DNA of 64,000 bases from assembly GCA_050084515.1 (NCBI GenBank), contig CM114272.1, forward strand, positions 14,694,001 through 14,758,000. The letters run 5' to 3'. The stretch's first letter is position 1; every line of letters starts with the position of its first letter. The notes below the pieces were generated by a model, which worked only from the letters and a program-made list of their open reading frames with translations, was not told the DNA's origin and searched no databases. Below are positions 25,430 through 37,099 of this stretch, piece by piece. The stretch comes from Blasia pusilla. Lineage: Eukaryota; Marchantiophyta; Marchantiopsida; Blasiales. Made by a program: the position numbers and the translations under genes.

Positions 25430-26532
25430 ACAACCTTGTCTCACCAGCTCAGGCACTTAGACTCACCGAGAGTCTCCCACACTCCTCACTAGCTCACCTA
25501 CGCTAATGCCAATCCCGTGATGACACACCCGGCCTCACGCACACTGAACACACATTGAGCCTCTCGACTAGCTCACCTAACTCACAAACATACTCTTGGG
25601 TCATACACACGACCCCTACTTGGAAACCAACGTATATCCACCAACATGCTACACATGAAAGGAGTGTACACTTGTCACCATCGCTACACCCATCTACCAC
25701 TAGCAACTACCCAATACCCAACACTCTCAATCACACAAGATGAGTGCAAGGAAAGGGACTGGAATGGGTAACTTGATCACGCCCTCCAACCTACGGCACC
25801 GTAAACACTCAACATGACACTCTCCTTGAACACACGTCAAAACTCCCGTCAACATGGGAGTGTGTGTCTCCACCACAACCCTCATGCCCATATTGGTCAA
25901 GTACTACCGCGTTGGCCCCCAATCGACCCGCAATGATTGGAAACCTCCCATCGCGAATCCCATTCACTCTCGTGAAACACCGAGTCCCAAAAATCTCTCC
26001 TAATGCGTAACCCAAATCACCCATATTTTCCGGTCAACCAAGTAGCCCACCTACCACGTATGCATTCCAACCTAGTAGCCCACCTACCATAGTCACCTAT
26101 GCACCACGTTCAACGTTCTAACCCCGTAACTTAACCAACCGTGGCAAACCTAGCCCTTTGCATCCCTTAGTGCCTCTGTCAGCCCCCGCAAAGTGATACG
26201 CCTGCTCTAAAATTCCCCCCTCAACTTTTGCCTGACCCGCGTCAAAAACAACATCCTCCAGTTGAAGGCACAGGGCCCTATGAGGCTGAGCCTTGTTCCC
26301 CATTGATACGCCTCCCTTTCCTTTCTCTTGTACTCGCAAAGCTTATCCAGCTCCTTGAATCCCTTCCTGGTTCCCAACTAGCCCCTTTCCGACCCTTCTT
26401 GTGTGCACACCACCCAATGCGATGCCCCTACCCAGCTCCCGACTCCCGTTCTGAACTCCATCTTGCTGCCCGCATTTTTTTTCATTCTTGTGGGCAGGCC
26501 GCCCTATATACTGGCTAGCCCTTGGCCACCCT
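25430..26532 (-). other. Element A untranslated leader
   Basis: The first 350 bases upstream of gag align with the leader of element X at 43741-44150; the rest is diverged. No primer-binding site complementary to initiator tRNA was recognised. Confidence 0.6.
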
Positions 26533-27286
26533 TGTTGTGCGCATATATATCGCTACACAACATACATCACTGGTCACATCTACACCACACAACACCGATC
26601 TTGCCCACACACGGGTAGATCCACACATGTACATAAATCAACTCATACATACACATGGAGATCACACAACAAAAATAAAGAGTAGTAAAAATGGTACACC
26701 CAGCCTAAAACTCCACGCCTCAATCTACATCGACAAATCAAGCCACCCTACTCTATTGAGGAATCCGGACCCTAGCACCCTAGTCCTATCTCACACAGAT
26801 ACAAGAGAGGTGCTCCAACGGCCCAACATGAGAAAGATGGTTTGGGAAAGCCATCTTCCTTCCTTACATAGGGCTAGGAAGAGCCAAAAGGCTCTTCCCC
26901 TAAAAATTGCTATACTCTTGGTAACCTGGGCGCACAGATTACCAGGGGCGGACGACTTGGTCAACAAGTCACCCGGCTTGTTGAAAGACCTCAACAGGAA
27001 AGTTGTAAAAAATGAGGTTCCTGACACAACGGACCTATCCTCAACCTCATACGACACCGTGGGACAAAGTTACAATCAAGATAGTCCACTGGCTCCTATG
27101 CCCTATCCATGATAGATCTCGGCCTATCGGTTACTCAAATGGGACAGTTGTCGTGCGCATACATATCGCTACACAACATACATCGCTGGTCACATCTACA
27201 CCACAGAATACCGATCTTCCTCACACACGGATAGATCCACATATGTACAGAAATAAACTCATACATATACATGGAGATCACACAAC
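26533..27286 (-). repeat. 3' terminal block of element X (B-A-B)
   Basis: It has the same design as in element A. Direct repeats 27153-27286 (next to the polypurine tract, about 27287-27295) and 26537-26670 flank a middle block (26671-27152) that aligns with terminal repeat C at 45077-45563. The outer edge in minus orientation is GCGCACAACA. Confidence 0.8.
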
Positions 27287-27362
27287 CGCCCCCCTAGCTG
27301 GCAGTTGGATCCCCCTAACTCCAGATAGAAAATATCACATCTCTCTGACATGACCTACTACC

Positions 27363-27462
27363 CTATACACATCTCGGACACATCCATCGTCCCGTGGGAA
27401 CTACATCAAGAGGGGGGGCACATGGTGGTTGCAGCCCTCGCAGATCCACACAATATACACCT
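27363..27462 (-). pseudogene. PHD finger at the end of element X pol
   Basis: The minus strand encodes LRCILCGSARAATTM (first C-x2-C at about 27448-27459), then, after a deletion of about 40 bases that removed the middle ligands, APPLDVV-PTGRWMCPRCV and a stop at 27363-27365. The final W-x-C-x2-C is intact. Together with the copy in element E, which keeps the middle CDRC-x4-H-x2-C part, this defines a C4HC3 PHD finger, a domain that normally reads histone H3 tails. Confidence 0.75.
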
Positions 27463-28840
27463 CAAGCCTATAGGAACCATTGCCAAGCTCGGATCCACTG
27501 TCCCGTCGACGTTCAAAAGATTGCATGGCGCACAATTGTGCACATGATCCTTCCAAACCATACCATCCCGTCCCTCCAACATGAGGACTCCGGTCGGTAA
27601 TATCTCGCGCATATGTAGGATCGTGCGCCCTACATTGACATCTAGCGTCGTGGATGCCGCCTGCTGTAAATACATATAATCTCCAAGATGAAACCTCCTA
27701 ATCCATGGACGATAACCTCCTCCACGAATGGTCGCGTACCTCAATGTATCTCTATGTTGAGCAATGGCTTAGTTCTCAAAGGCCATAGGCATAACTCTAC
27801 GAAAAATCCCTGCCCTCTCAGAACACGCTTGTACTCACACATCTGGATCATCAAGATCTAGCACCTCCGCCATGTCACGTTGAATAGCTGCAGGTAAATT
27901 TGGCTCTCTCCCAAAGAGCAAAAAGTATGGTGAAAATGACGTCAGGGATGCCTGCCGACTAAAGCGATAATCCATAGCCAACCATGGCAACTATAGGTCC
28001 CACTCCCTCAACTGTCCCCGTTGCAAGCCATACTTGCGCAATCCTCTCTTCACTGTGTGTACAACTCTCTACGCCAACCCATCCACCTCAGGATGATCTC
28101 TGGAAGTGGTACGGTGATCTATCAGCCCCAGATCACACAAGGCCAGAAACTCGCCCCTGAACTCGGTACCGTGGTCAATCAACACCTCCAACGGTGCACC
28201 AAAGTGACTAAGCACACGATCTAGAAATGCATAAGTTGTTCCCTCGCTAGCCTTGTCTGGTAGTGCCACCAACTCTATCCACTTGGAGAAATGCTCCACC
28301 ATGACCAACACGTACCTGTGATGACGCTCCATCAATGGCAAAGGTCCCGCAAAGTCTAAACTCCACCGATAACCTAAACCCATAATCGGAAAAGGATGTA
28401 ACTGCGGAGTGGGAGCATTGAAGGATGCTCGCACGTACTCTGTCACATACCATACATCTCTGGCCACAAACAGATGTACCCGGGTATGCATGCCGCGCCA
28501 CCAATACTGAACTTGGAGTAAGCTGTAAGTACGCTTTACTCCAAAATGCCCCAACTCCTCATGGGCATGTCGCACTACACGAGCTCGTTGGGAAGGATGA
28601 GGTACCACTCGTATCCTACCATCTTCCCATACCTGCAAAATGTGAGTCTTCTCCCACCTGAACCTCGTGGCTCTTTGTAGGATCCAATCCCGCTCCCTAG
28701 CACTCACTGTGCTCGCTATGATGCAAGTGCGCAAGAACTCCACAACCTCCACGTTGTCATGGATATCACAACCATCTGTCGCCTCCTCAATGACCCTCCG
28801 AATCCAAAGACTCATCATCCAACCCCACCATTGGAGTCAT
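27463..28840 (-). pseudogene. Element X integrase
   Basis: This is a Ty3/gypsy integrase (RVE superfamily), which inserts the cDNA into the genome. The zinc-binding domain starts near HAHEELGHFG, but its C-x2-C pair has been lost (ARDVWYV where E has CMVC). Core catalytic positions are Asp in RWSLDFAG, Asp in VLIDHGTEF and the expected Glu after DHPEVDGLA, which is now a stop near 28068. The C-terminal region (YATIRGGGYRP, GRTILHMREILPTGVLML) leads into the PHD finger. Several stops make it inactive. Confidence 0.85.
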
Positions 28841-28990
28841 CACCTGCGATTGACCTACCATAGTCAACCAACAAAGATAGGCAGATGCATGCCAACCGGG
28901 CACCATCTCCTCATCTCTCTCTCCATGCCATTGAGCTCTTGTGTCATCTCTATAACTTGGACAAGGGTTAGGACTCAACCCATCCGCATC

Positions 28991-29374
28991 CTACTTCAAC
29001 CGACCTAGCCTCTGAACCACCTGGAACTCATACTCCTGTAGTAATAGATCCCACCTGGCAAGCAATTCCTTAAGCTTTTCGGACTCCATCAACCACCTCA
29101 ACGGCTGATGATCAATGATAAGTGTGAAAGGGTTGCCGAATAAATAGCACCTGAAATGTGCCACAACCCACACTGCAGCCAAGAACTCTCCCTCACAGGA
29201 GCTGTACTTTGCCTCTGCAATGTTGTTCGATCGGCTTGCGTTAGCCACAACGAACTCCCTCTCCTCGTCATCCCTTTGAGTAAGCACTGGTCCTAGACCC
29301 AACATGCTCCAATCGGTATGTAACTGGAATGGGCGACCCCTAACCGATCTCTGTAAACTGGGTGAGGACGTCAA
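28991..29374 (-). pseudogene. Element X RNase H
   Basis: This is the RT-connected RNase H domain of gypsy elements, which degrades RNA in the RNA-DNA hybrid. Motifs seen are FQLHTDWSMLGLG, YSSCEGEFLAAVW and HFRCYLFGNPF followed by IDHQPLRWL. The stretch is open for 127 codons but lacks joins to its neighbours. Confidence 0.88.
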
Positions 29375-29399
29375 TCTGTCCTTGAGCTCCTGAAATGCT

Positions 29400-30464
29400 C
29401 ACTCATGATCATCTCCCCACAACATAACCTAATCATATATCGTAAAAAAGGTCAAAGACTTCGCGATTGCACTAAAATCCTTGACATACCGTCGATAGAG
29501 GTTCCCCAATCCAAGAAACGCTCAGACTTGACTCACATCTGTAGGGCGTGGAATCTACTCCATAGCCTCCACCTTCGTCTGCTGAACGCCTAACCCACTC
29601 GAGTATATAGTGTGTCCCAAGTACTCAATCTGCTCCTGAAAGAATTTGCACTTGCCTGGATATAACTTCAGTCCATGTAACTGCAATCGCCAAAACACCT
29701 CCTCCAAGTGTCGCACATGCTCCTCAACCATGGAACTGAAGATAAGAATATCATCTATGTAACATCATACAAAATCCAAGCCACCAAGAATCCGATCCAT
29801 CACTCTCTGAAACTCCGCATGCGCGTTCTTCAACCCAAATGGTAAGAACCGCCACTCATACAAGCAATCTCTCCCGAACCGATCTATCCCCCAGAATGTT
29901 GTCTTCTCCCTGTCCTCCAACCTGATAGAAAGTTGATGATAGCCAATACGGAAATCTAAAGTGCTGAAGATCTTTGCGTGCCCTACCGCATCAAAGATCT
30001 CTTCAGGAGTACGCATGGCGTACCGATCTGACCTCGTCTGTCGGTTGATAGGACGGTAATCCCCACACATCCGCCTACCCGTCCAATTGCCACACATATC
30101 CTTCTTTTCCGGCATGACTGTGGCAGATGCATACTCCCCATATGATAACTCCACAAGTCTGACTCCTGCTCTGAATCAAGGCTCGCTATATATCAGAATA
30201 CCTGTAGGATCCACAAAAGATTGGCGTATCACTAGCCAACTCAATCCGTATCTCGGGACCCTTCAGCGTACCCAAGTCTCTCATACTGAAGGCAAAACAA
30301 TTGACATGCCCTCTGAGAAACCTTTGAACTTGGTGTTGCTCTCCTCCTATCAACTTGAGACCTCTCACTGGCTTCCAAGTCTCCATCGTGACCTCACTTG
30401 GAGAGGACGCAACCTCCGGCTTTGGTTGCTTTGTAGCAACCCTAGCCACCTCCGCAACAGCCAC
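29400..30464 (-). pseudogene. Element X reverse transcriptase
   Basis: Gypsy RT copies RNA into DNA. From 30464 the preceding block reads FAFSMRDLG and then YRYSDI; the palm follows as MCGDYRPINRQT, FSTLDFRIGYHQL, TTFWGIDRFG and LPFGLKNAHAEFQRVMD. The YxDD region near 29760 is damaged (reading MMLHR where YIDDI is expected) and frames shift after it. This copy cannot be active. Confidence 0.88.
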
Positions 30465-30679
30465 TCATTTCTGACCTCCTACACCATGCTCCACATCCAA
30501 AAAATGAACATGTGCTACTCTGGCCGCCTTTGCACTCTCCGCTCGAACGACATCCGAGGAAGTCCATGGGTGCCTATCTCTCCTCGTCCCGCCTCCAGCC
30601 AATGCCTGTATAGACCATGTAGACAATGGTCCAACTTGTGTACGTGATGGCATGGATGACACTTGCATCCGTCTATGCT

Positions 30680-31640
30680 AAGCCATACCTAGGCTAACTA
30701 TCCATGTGAGATAGTTGAGGTCCATCGCATGCCCCAACACCTATCTCCGGAATGCCTCAGTCATACCCGGCACTGCCGTAGTACCCGTAGCAAACTCCAT
30801 GGCGCGCTCGCGCTCATCTACTTTAGGCTCCTCCAATGCTTGGGTCACCTCATCCCAAATCATTCTTGGCCCTCCCTAACGAAAGGCATGAGATTTTGGG
30901 AAGCTCACCAACGTAGGTAAGGTTGCCCTCAACTCCCCCACCCTATTGGCCATCGCCAATGGTGGTCTATCATCCCGCGCCACCACCTGAGATCGACGCC
31001 TTGAGCCCAAAATAGCATCCACTATAAGATGTGTTGCTTTGTGGACTCCATTGTATGCTCGACTTAGTACCTCTGATGGTATCAGGTTCGTCAAGCATAA
31101 TCGTGGACGATGGGCGCGTGATCCAACTCTTGCTGCATCTAACAACATAGCAGGTCCCAACGAGGACCTCACCTGATGCACACTCGTCATCACACGTGCA
31201 TCATCACGAGTGTCTCCCAATAATGGCACGTTCTCCAAAATGTATGCCGGAGAATATGTCTAACTCTCTTGCAAGTGTCGTACTACTCGCAACCTCTCCC
31301 AAAACATCCATAACCTCGGATCTTGCAATCCAAACCCTTGGCCAACTGATGAATAACCATGACATGGCCATCTAACAATCACCAAATGAATGGTGCCAAC
31401 TCTATCTAGATCCTACGTCCCCACCAAAGAGATGTCGGCGGTAGTGTATGATGATATCCTCGTACTGAAGATATCCGCAAAAACTCAGAATATCTTTGGA
31501 CTAATCTTGCTACGTAACGTATTGATACTCGCAACGCAGTTTCATCTCTCTCCACATAAAGGTATCGATGCACTCGTATGCCCGCCTGCAATACCGCAGC
31601 CAATCATGTGCTAATACCTCCAAAGAGATCTAACACCCTA
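30680..31640 (-). pseudogene. DNMT3-like C5-cytosine methyltransferase domain inside gypsy pol
   Basis: This domain type transfers a methyl group from S-adenosylmethionine to cytosine C5. On the minus strand the canonical motifs occur in order: motif I VLDLFGGIST at 31607-31636 (AdoMet binding); motif IV with the catalytic Cys in WPCHG (Cys at 31362-31364), followed by GLQDPRLWMFWERLRVVRHL; motif VI LENVP at about 31224-31238; motif VIII GSRAHRPRL near 31100; and the C-terminal ERERAMEF, GTTAVPG and AMDLNYLTW near 30700-30810. The arrangement is that of DNMT3, not of MET1 or CMT. It lies between protease and RT. Breaks include a TGA right after motif I, a frameshift before motif IV and a TAG before motif VI. 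The fragment in element A supports it as a family feature. Confidence 0.85.
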
Positions 31641-31649
31641 ACACCCTCC

Positions 31650-32442
31650 TCTGGATATTGCCACACAACGGGTGTGGTATCTAGTGGTGTCAACGTCTCC
31701 ACTCTAGGAGCCCGATCGCCACCTGACTCTCGCTGCTCTGGGATAACGGCATGACTCCATGCCTGACTCACGAGGTTTTCGGCACTCCTCTGTAGTTCTC
31801 GAGTCGTACCCCATAATGGTGAAGAGGTCTCGCCAACATGGGAAGAGACACCCGCCATGTCTTGTCTCTCTGTGGGACTATCTGCAACTAGGAAATCCTC
31901 CGCATGCACATTCCCCTCCAACAACTCTCTGGCCAACTAATACTACATGTGAAAGCTGCCAACGTGGTCATAGACTTGTTTCGTGATTGACCACCTTGTC
32001 CCGCAAACTGCACGGGTAACTGACTCATCCGCTCGTCACTTGACCGCCACCTTGGATGATAAGCAACGGTCTCCTCCGAGAAGCCAAGGATGAATCTTAG
32101 GGGATATAACACTATACTCCCCACCAACACATCGTACGACTCATCTGGTGTCGTAAGCGCAGGTGTGCGCACCTAGCACTGTCGGTCGCATGCTCTGGCT
32201 GGAATCTGACGACTATCTCTTGTCGAGCCACATATTGCGTGGGTGACATGCCCCCAATCGAGGTCTGTATCTGGAAGGGACAAGGCTCAATGTTGGCCTT
32301 TCGTAACCCTAATGCTAAACACGCCCCCTTCCCTAACATCAAGGGTTGCGCTCTCAAATCAAGTAGGACGCGTTGTGGGTGGTATACTGTCCCCGTTGGA
32401 CTAACCAAGAGAAATACTCCAGCTCGATTATCCAATTCACTA
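31650..32442 (-). pseudogene. Element X protease region and linker
   Basis: The retropepsin-like block reads LLDLRAQPLMLG at about 32338-32373, where the homologous site in element A reads DSGA. The catalytic motif has changed by two transitions (Ser to Leu, Gly to Arg). Downstream blocks (PCPFQIQTSIGG, RMSQLPVQF) match elements A and E, and the linker SSPLWGTTRELQRSAE leads directly into methyltransferase motif I. Confidence 0.75.
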
Positions 32443-33727
32443 CTCTAGGTATGTAATGTACAAGAGTTTATATTTTACAGTCGTTTAATAAGTTCGATCT
32501 CCAAGAGGATCATTGTTTGATGAAAAGAGAGTTTGAAATCACAATTTTGTTGTAATAGTGGTATTTAAACGGGTATGATTTATATTCAATGTCTTATCAA
32601 TATCTTCGAATCTTTCTTAGTACCAAAGTTTCTTTTCTCAATTCTCTCTAATGGAGTTGGCAGCATGCTCAGGTAGATTTCCTCTCCCTATCAAGAAACC
32701 TCACAGAGACCTCAACATGAAAGCTGGCTTCTCCTACTATCGGAACTCAATCCGTCTCGGCAGGTTACTCTCTGTCAAACATATTTCCTACAACTTTATG
32801 TTGATTATTTCATTGAGAAAGGTTTTCTGATTCACTCTTCACTCTGCAAACCCAATAAGAATACTCAGACATAAGCATCGCACATCAGAATGAATGAATG
32901 ATTGCTTTACTACTCCATCAAGAATGAGAAAGCTTCAAAGTATATACAAGCTCGAGAGGGTACTACTCCCTTGCTCGGACCATTCTTACAGCATGAGGAC
33001 GTCGTATGAGAATCATAATGATAACTACTTCTATGCTTCTTAAATACTCTCTGAAGGAGGAGTGATCCAAAGATTTGAAGCGTTTTTTATGAAGCTGGTG
33101 GCTCTTCAACATTTGTAACTACCTAGATCTATGGTGCTCTTTGCTTTTCCTATGATCCCTATGAATCTCCAAAAAAAAACGGTCATAACTACCAATTTGA
33201 TACAAAGGGTTGCGTCTTTTCCTATTCTAACAGTTCTAACTATGTGTCACTTGAAATCACTGTCAATCTTAGCTTCGCCTCGCTGCTAAGTCTGGACCTC
33301 TTTTGCTTCGCTTAAGGACGAAGCTCTTTCTTCTGATCTGAAGACGAAGCGCTCAATTCTTTGTTCTTGTTCCAAGTGCTTTGTTCTTTGAGCTTTTCAA
33401 GAACCAAGTACTTCTTTCTCTTCTTCTTCATGCTTCGTTATGCTTTGTTATAGAGCAAAGCACTTCGTAGACAGAGCTTCGCTGAGCTTCGTTGTCGTTC
33501 CGGAGCTTCTTGCTAGGTCTTGAGACTTCATTATTTTATTCTCCTCTCCTCTTAGGCAAATCCTTGATTTTCTATCTCTCTGGCTTGTCCTTGGAGCTTC
33601 GTGATTCACTTTAATCTTACTCATTCCTTCCACTAATAATATATAATAATCAAAATCATAATGTATATACAAGTCTTCGTTGAATTAAAAGATATATTTC
33701 TTCAAAAGTACAAAATTATGGGTATCG
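32443..33727. mobile_element. Unclassified 1.28-kb insertion splitting element X
   Basis: Comparison with elements A and E shows pol sequence stopping near 32442 and resuming near 33728. The inserted DNA is AT-rich, has many short GCTTCG or CGAAGC words, and has no coding capacity. Approximate flanking similarity CACTAC/CACCAC could be a decayed target duplication. It could be a solo LTR or a non-coding DNA element; no family was recognised. Confidence 0.5.
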
Positions 33728-35420
33728 CAAGGTGTCACCACTGCTCGCTCTATGGTCGGTCGAGCTGGCATATCTACCAACTTTGCCGCTTCCGCATGCC
33801 ATGACTTTGTGCGGGACGTCCCGAGCACATGATGTGAGGGCAAGTCCACCACCTCCTAAACTACCTCTGAATAAGAGGCACTCATCTCTCCACGCTCACA
33901 CAATATGGCGGCCAACCGGAACACCTCAGCTGGTCCAACTCCCAACATCGCCAACTCTATGGCGGAAAAGAGTGGAGTCTGGCTCACTCAGGTGGCCACC
34001 TCCAACACCTCCACTCGAGCTGACATAGGAGTTGTCACTCCAACTCCTCATGACATCGACGTACCTGCATGACCTGTAGATACCGCTAGTTGTCGAGGCA
34101 CCATCGATGGTGTGTGTAGTGGCTCTCACAATGTGAATGATTGTGGAACCCTGGCCTGCCGCCCATCAGTCCCCTCCGGTGGGTCAATCTCAACTCCACC
34201 TCTCGTTGGCTCAGTGCGTCTTGCAATAGTTCGAGTCACCACTGCAGCCTCCTCAACTTGAGCTGCACTACACGTAAACCCCATACTAGCGAGATCCTCA
34301 TCCGTGTCAGGGTAAGAGGTAGAAGTTGGAGCCACACTAGCTGCTTGCGGCTCCATGCCTTCCTTGAGCTGCATCATCATCATGGGAACAATCCTCTACT
34401 CCAACTGAATGATGCGTGAAAGAAGTGTCGGCTCTGGTGCTCATGCTCCATCTTCTGTGGCTGGTGATGGTCCTTTACCACCACATCCAAGAAGAACTCC
34501 CCGACCTCCTCAAGGAAGACCGCCCCTAGGCCCTCGGCCTACCTCTGGACATGCCTCTCGACGAAGGTCAAAACATCTATCCCTAGTGTGACCATATCTG
34601 TTGCAATAGTCACATTGGTATTGTGGTGGGGCAATCCTCTATGGCTCCTGAGCAATCGGAGGCGCTCGTGGTCCTCTCCCATGCTGTGTGCAGTCTCTCT
34701 GCCTATAGGCCCCTCCACACATCCAAAAAGACAATATCCGTCCCTGTTGGGCAACATATGTAGGGACGGGTCGTTGCCTGAGAGGCTAACAATATCCGCC
34801 CTGCTCTCTGGGCACATTGGCTCGCTCCTGTGGTATTGGTGCACGTCGTGGCACGTGTGGGGTCACCGTCACTCGTGGACCCGTCGATTCTTGAGAAAAA
34901 TCAGCGGTCACTACCTGCTCCTCATTCATGTTGAGCTCAATACACTCAAACAACTCGAAGAGCACCTTTAATGTGGGCTTTACTGTGTGAATCAGCACCT
35001 CATCTGAGACTCTCCTCCGTAGTTCTCGGTCTAAAACCCCGTACCAATACTGGACTGATTGCCCCTCAATCATTCCATATGTAGCAATGATCCGACTCCT
35101 CGTGCGCGTGAATGCCTCTCTCAAACTCTCACCAAATTATCGCTGAAAATTTTGTAGACTCTTCAGCTTGTCGGTGCGTACGCCCTAGTAGCTCTTCCCG
35201 AACTGTCGGATGAACTCCATTGTGGGATTGAAGCTCGGTGGCCCTCTACCACTAGAAGTCTCCGCCATATCACCAGTCGCACTGCCCTCCTATCCATCTG
35301 GTCTCCAGGCTGATGGTGTGGGTCTCTCTCCTCTCACGATCCCATCATATGCCTCGCGACCACTAGTGGACACATCCCCTGGAGCCCAATATATCCTCTA
35401 GCCATCGATCTCTACTGAAT
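33728..35420 (-). pseudogene. Element X gag (C-terminal two thirds) and start of protease region
   Basis: The minus strand encodes the gag middle domain (LRRRVSDEVLIHTVKP, 34786-35124), a region around 34560-34620 where the zinc knuckle CDYC-type motif is expected and is partly recognisable, and the conserved TSYPDTDEDLASMGFTCS block at about 34270-34330. It breaks off at 35420 exactly where element E is inserted; the missing N-terminus lies at 43168-43740. Confidence 0.8.
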
Positions 35421-35424
35421 ATAG
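35421..35424. repeat. Left target-site duplication of element E (ATAG)
   Basis: ATAG occurs immediately before the TG start of element E and again at 43168-43171, immediately after its CA end. Confidence 0.75.
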
Positions 35425-35838
35425 TGTCACAATTGTTACAATAGATCGGTGGGATCTAGCAGAGCGTTTGCATGAGAAGTGGAGGACATGCCAAGGAGGT
35501 CAAGAATCACCTGTTGAGGCCCCGGGAAACCTGAGAGAGCAGGTTTCCCCTTCATTTCGGCTCATTTGGAGCCATATAGAGAAACTTACTATTTCGGGTA
35601 AGTTTCCATATTAGGGATGGTTGACTTTCCACTTTGGAAAGTGGCCCTTGATCCGCTACAGCAGGTCAAGAGCCAAGGAGGTGACCTGCGAGCATAGGTT
35701 ACCATTGAGAGGGCTTGGGAGAGGGAAGGGGGTACACCTCCAAGAGAGAGAGTTTGAGAGCTCATTCTCTCTTTGTTGAACCTCTTGGCATAAGGCGGCA
35801 GAGCTATGGTCCCTTGCCTTGTGAGTATAACCCAAGCC
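35425..35838 (+). repeat. 5' terminal repeat of element E with hairpin ladder
   Basis: It starts TGTCAC after the target duplication and aligns with solo LTR G (45924-46407) and, for its first 180 bases, with 42760-42938. It contains consecutive inverted repeats: 35524-35532/35541-35549, 35559-35563/35569-35573, 35581-35589/35598-35606, 35629-35635/35638-35644 and 35661-35668/35682-35689. The right edge is approximate. Confidence 0.75.
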
Positions 35839-37090
35839 TCTTATTAGGAGAGTGGGTTTGGTTTGACATGAGAGAGAGTGCACACCTTTGAGAGTTATGG
35901 TGTGAGATGGTGTAGAGAGAGATTGGATCTTACTTTACAAAGAGAGAAAGAGAGAAAGAGAGAGTGAGAGAGCTTCATGGGGAACCTCGCAAGTCACTCG
36001 CTGTTTTTGCAGGTTGGGGACCATATTCCCCATTCAACGGCTCATGGGAGTGCTCACCGGAGCAAGGCCTGCTTTGATTGTTCTTTGCATTTGCCGATTT
36101 TTTGTGTGGAAGAGTGGCGCGCGGAAGAGATGCCCAAATTTTGATAGGGATTGAGTGTGGGGGCAAGTTGCCCGATGCCGATGTTCCCAGGAGCACCATG
36201 TAGCTTGCTGATTTGTATTTTTACACGTTTTACATTTTCATTGGGAGAAATCAGCGCAGAAGCGCTGCCCAATTTTGTGTAGGAGAAAGAGACATTGGGC
36301 TTTGCGACAGTCTCCGTCAGTTTTTACTGGAATGTCCTATTTAAATATTTTTTGATATTGTCAAAGATTGTAAAGTTGTGCACACTGTGCAACAAATAGT
36401 GCTCAATTTGGAGTTGAGAGCAAAAATTTATGGTCAATCTTGCAAAACTGCCATTGCTAGGTGAATTTTAGGGTTAAATTGTTCAAACCCTAAACTAGCC
36501 GTCACGTCGGCTGCGGCCGCCGCCGTCGATGGTCAACCGTCACCATCATCGGTCGGCCATCACCATTGATGGTCAACCGTCACTGTAAATGGTCCACCAT
36601 CCATTGTCCACCCTTTGGTTGCCATTGCCGCCATTACAGAGTGGAGCGTCTTCCACGACGTTCGTTGATTCTCTGACTTGCGTTGCCACCACGTACTTTG
36701 TCTTGGCCGCCACCCTCATCACAGATTTGTCATCAACCAGTGATGGCAGATGACCTTTGGTTATGGTGTTTGAGTTTTGATTTCATGTTGCTATGTTGTG
36801 CCTCTGTGGGATGTTCGGAGTTGAGGGTAGGTTGTCAATGAGATGATAGCCTTGTCGATTTGCCACAACACGTCATTTGTTGCCGCATGTTTGGGATCAG
36901 TGATTGAGGGATTGGTCACGAGGCCTGAGTGATTAGGTGAGAGGGGCACGAGGGTCATCACGGCCTTCGTTTGGGACTTTGAGAGGCGAGGTGGTGAACT
37001 TGAGAGTAACTCTAGAGGTTTTACGGGGAGTGGCGCGAGGTTCCGAGGGTCTCCACGTGAGGGACACCTTGACCTCCTTCTGTGTCATTG
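35839..37090 (+). other. Element E leader
   Basis: About 1.25 kb of leader precedes gag, with GA-rich runs near 35940-35970 and a cluster of repeated GGTCAACCGTCACC-like words at 36530-36600. No primer-binding site was recognised and no gene is visible. Confidence 0.6.
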
Positions 37091-37099
37091 TCAGACGAG

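Larger units (their letters stand above)
21704..26532 (-). mobile_element. Element A: internally deleted Ty3/gypsy derivative
   Basis: On the minus strand this holds a leader (25430-26532), gag (23791-25422), a protease region, a remnant of the DNMT3 motif I, the last few codons of the PHD finger, a polypurine tract (about 22432-22440) and a 3' terminal repeat block (21704-22431). RNase H, integrase, RT and most of the methyltransferase are absent. Its own 5' repeat is not separate: the terminal block of element X abuts its leader, so the two may share an LTR or X may have replaced it. Confidence 0.75.
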
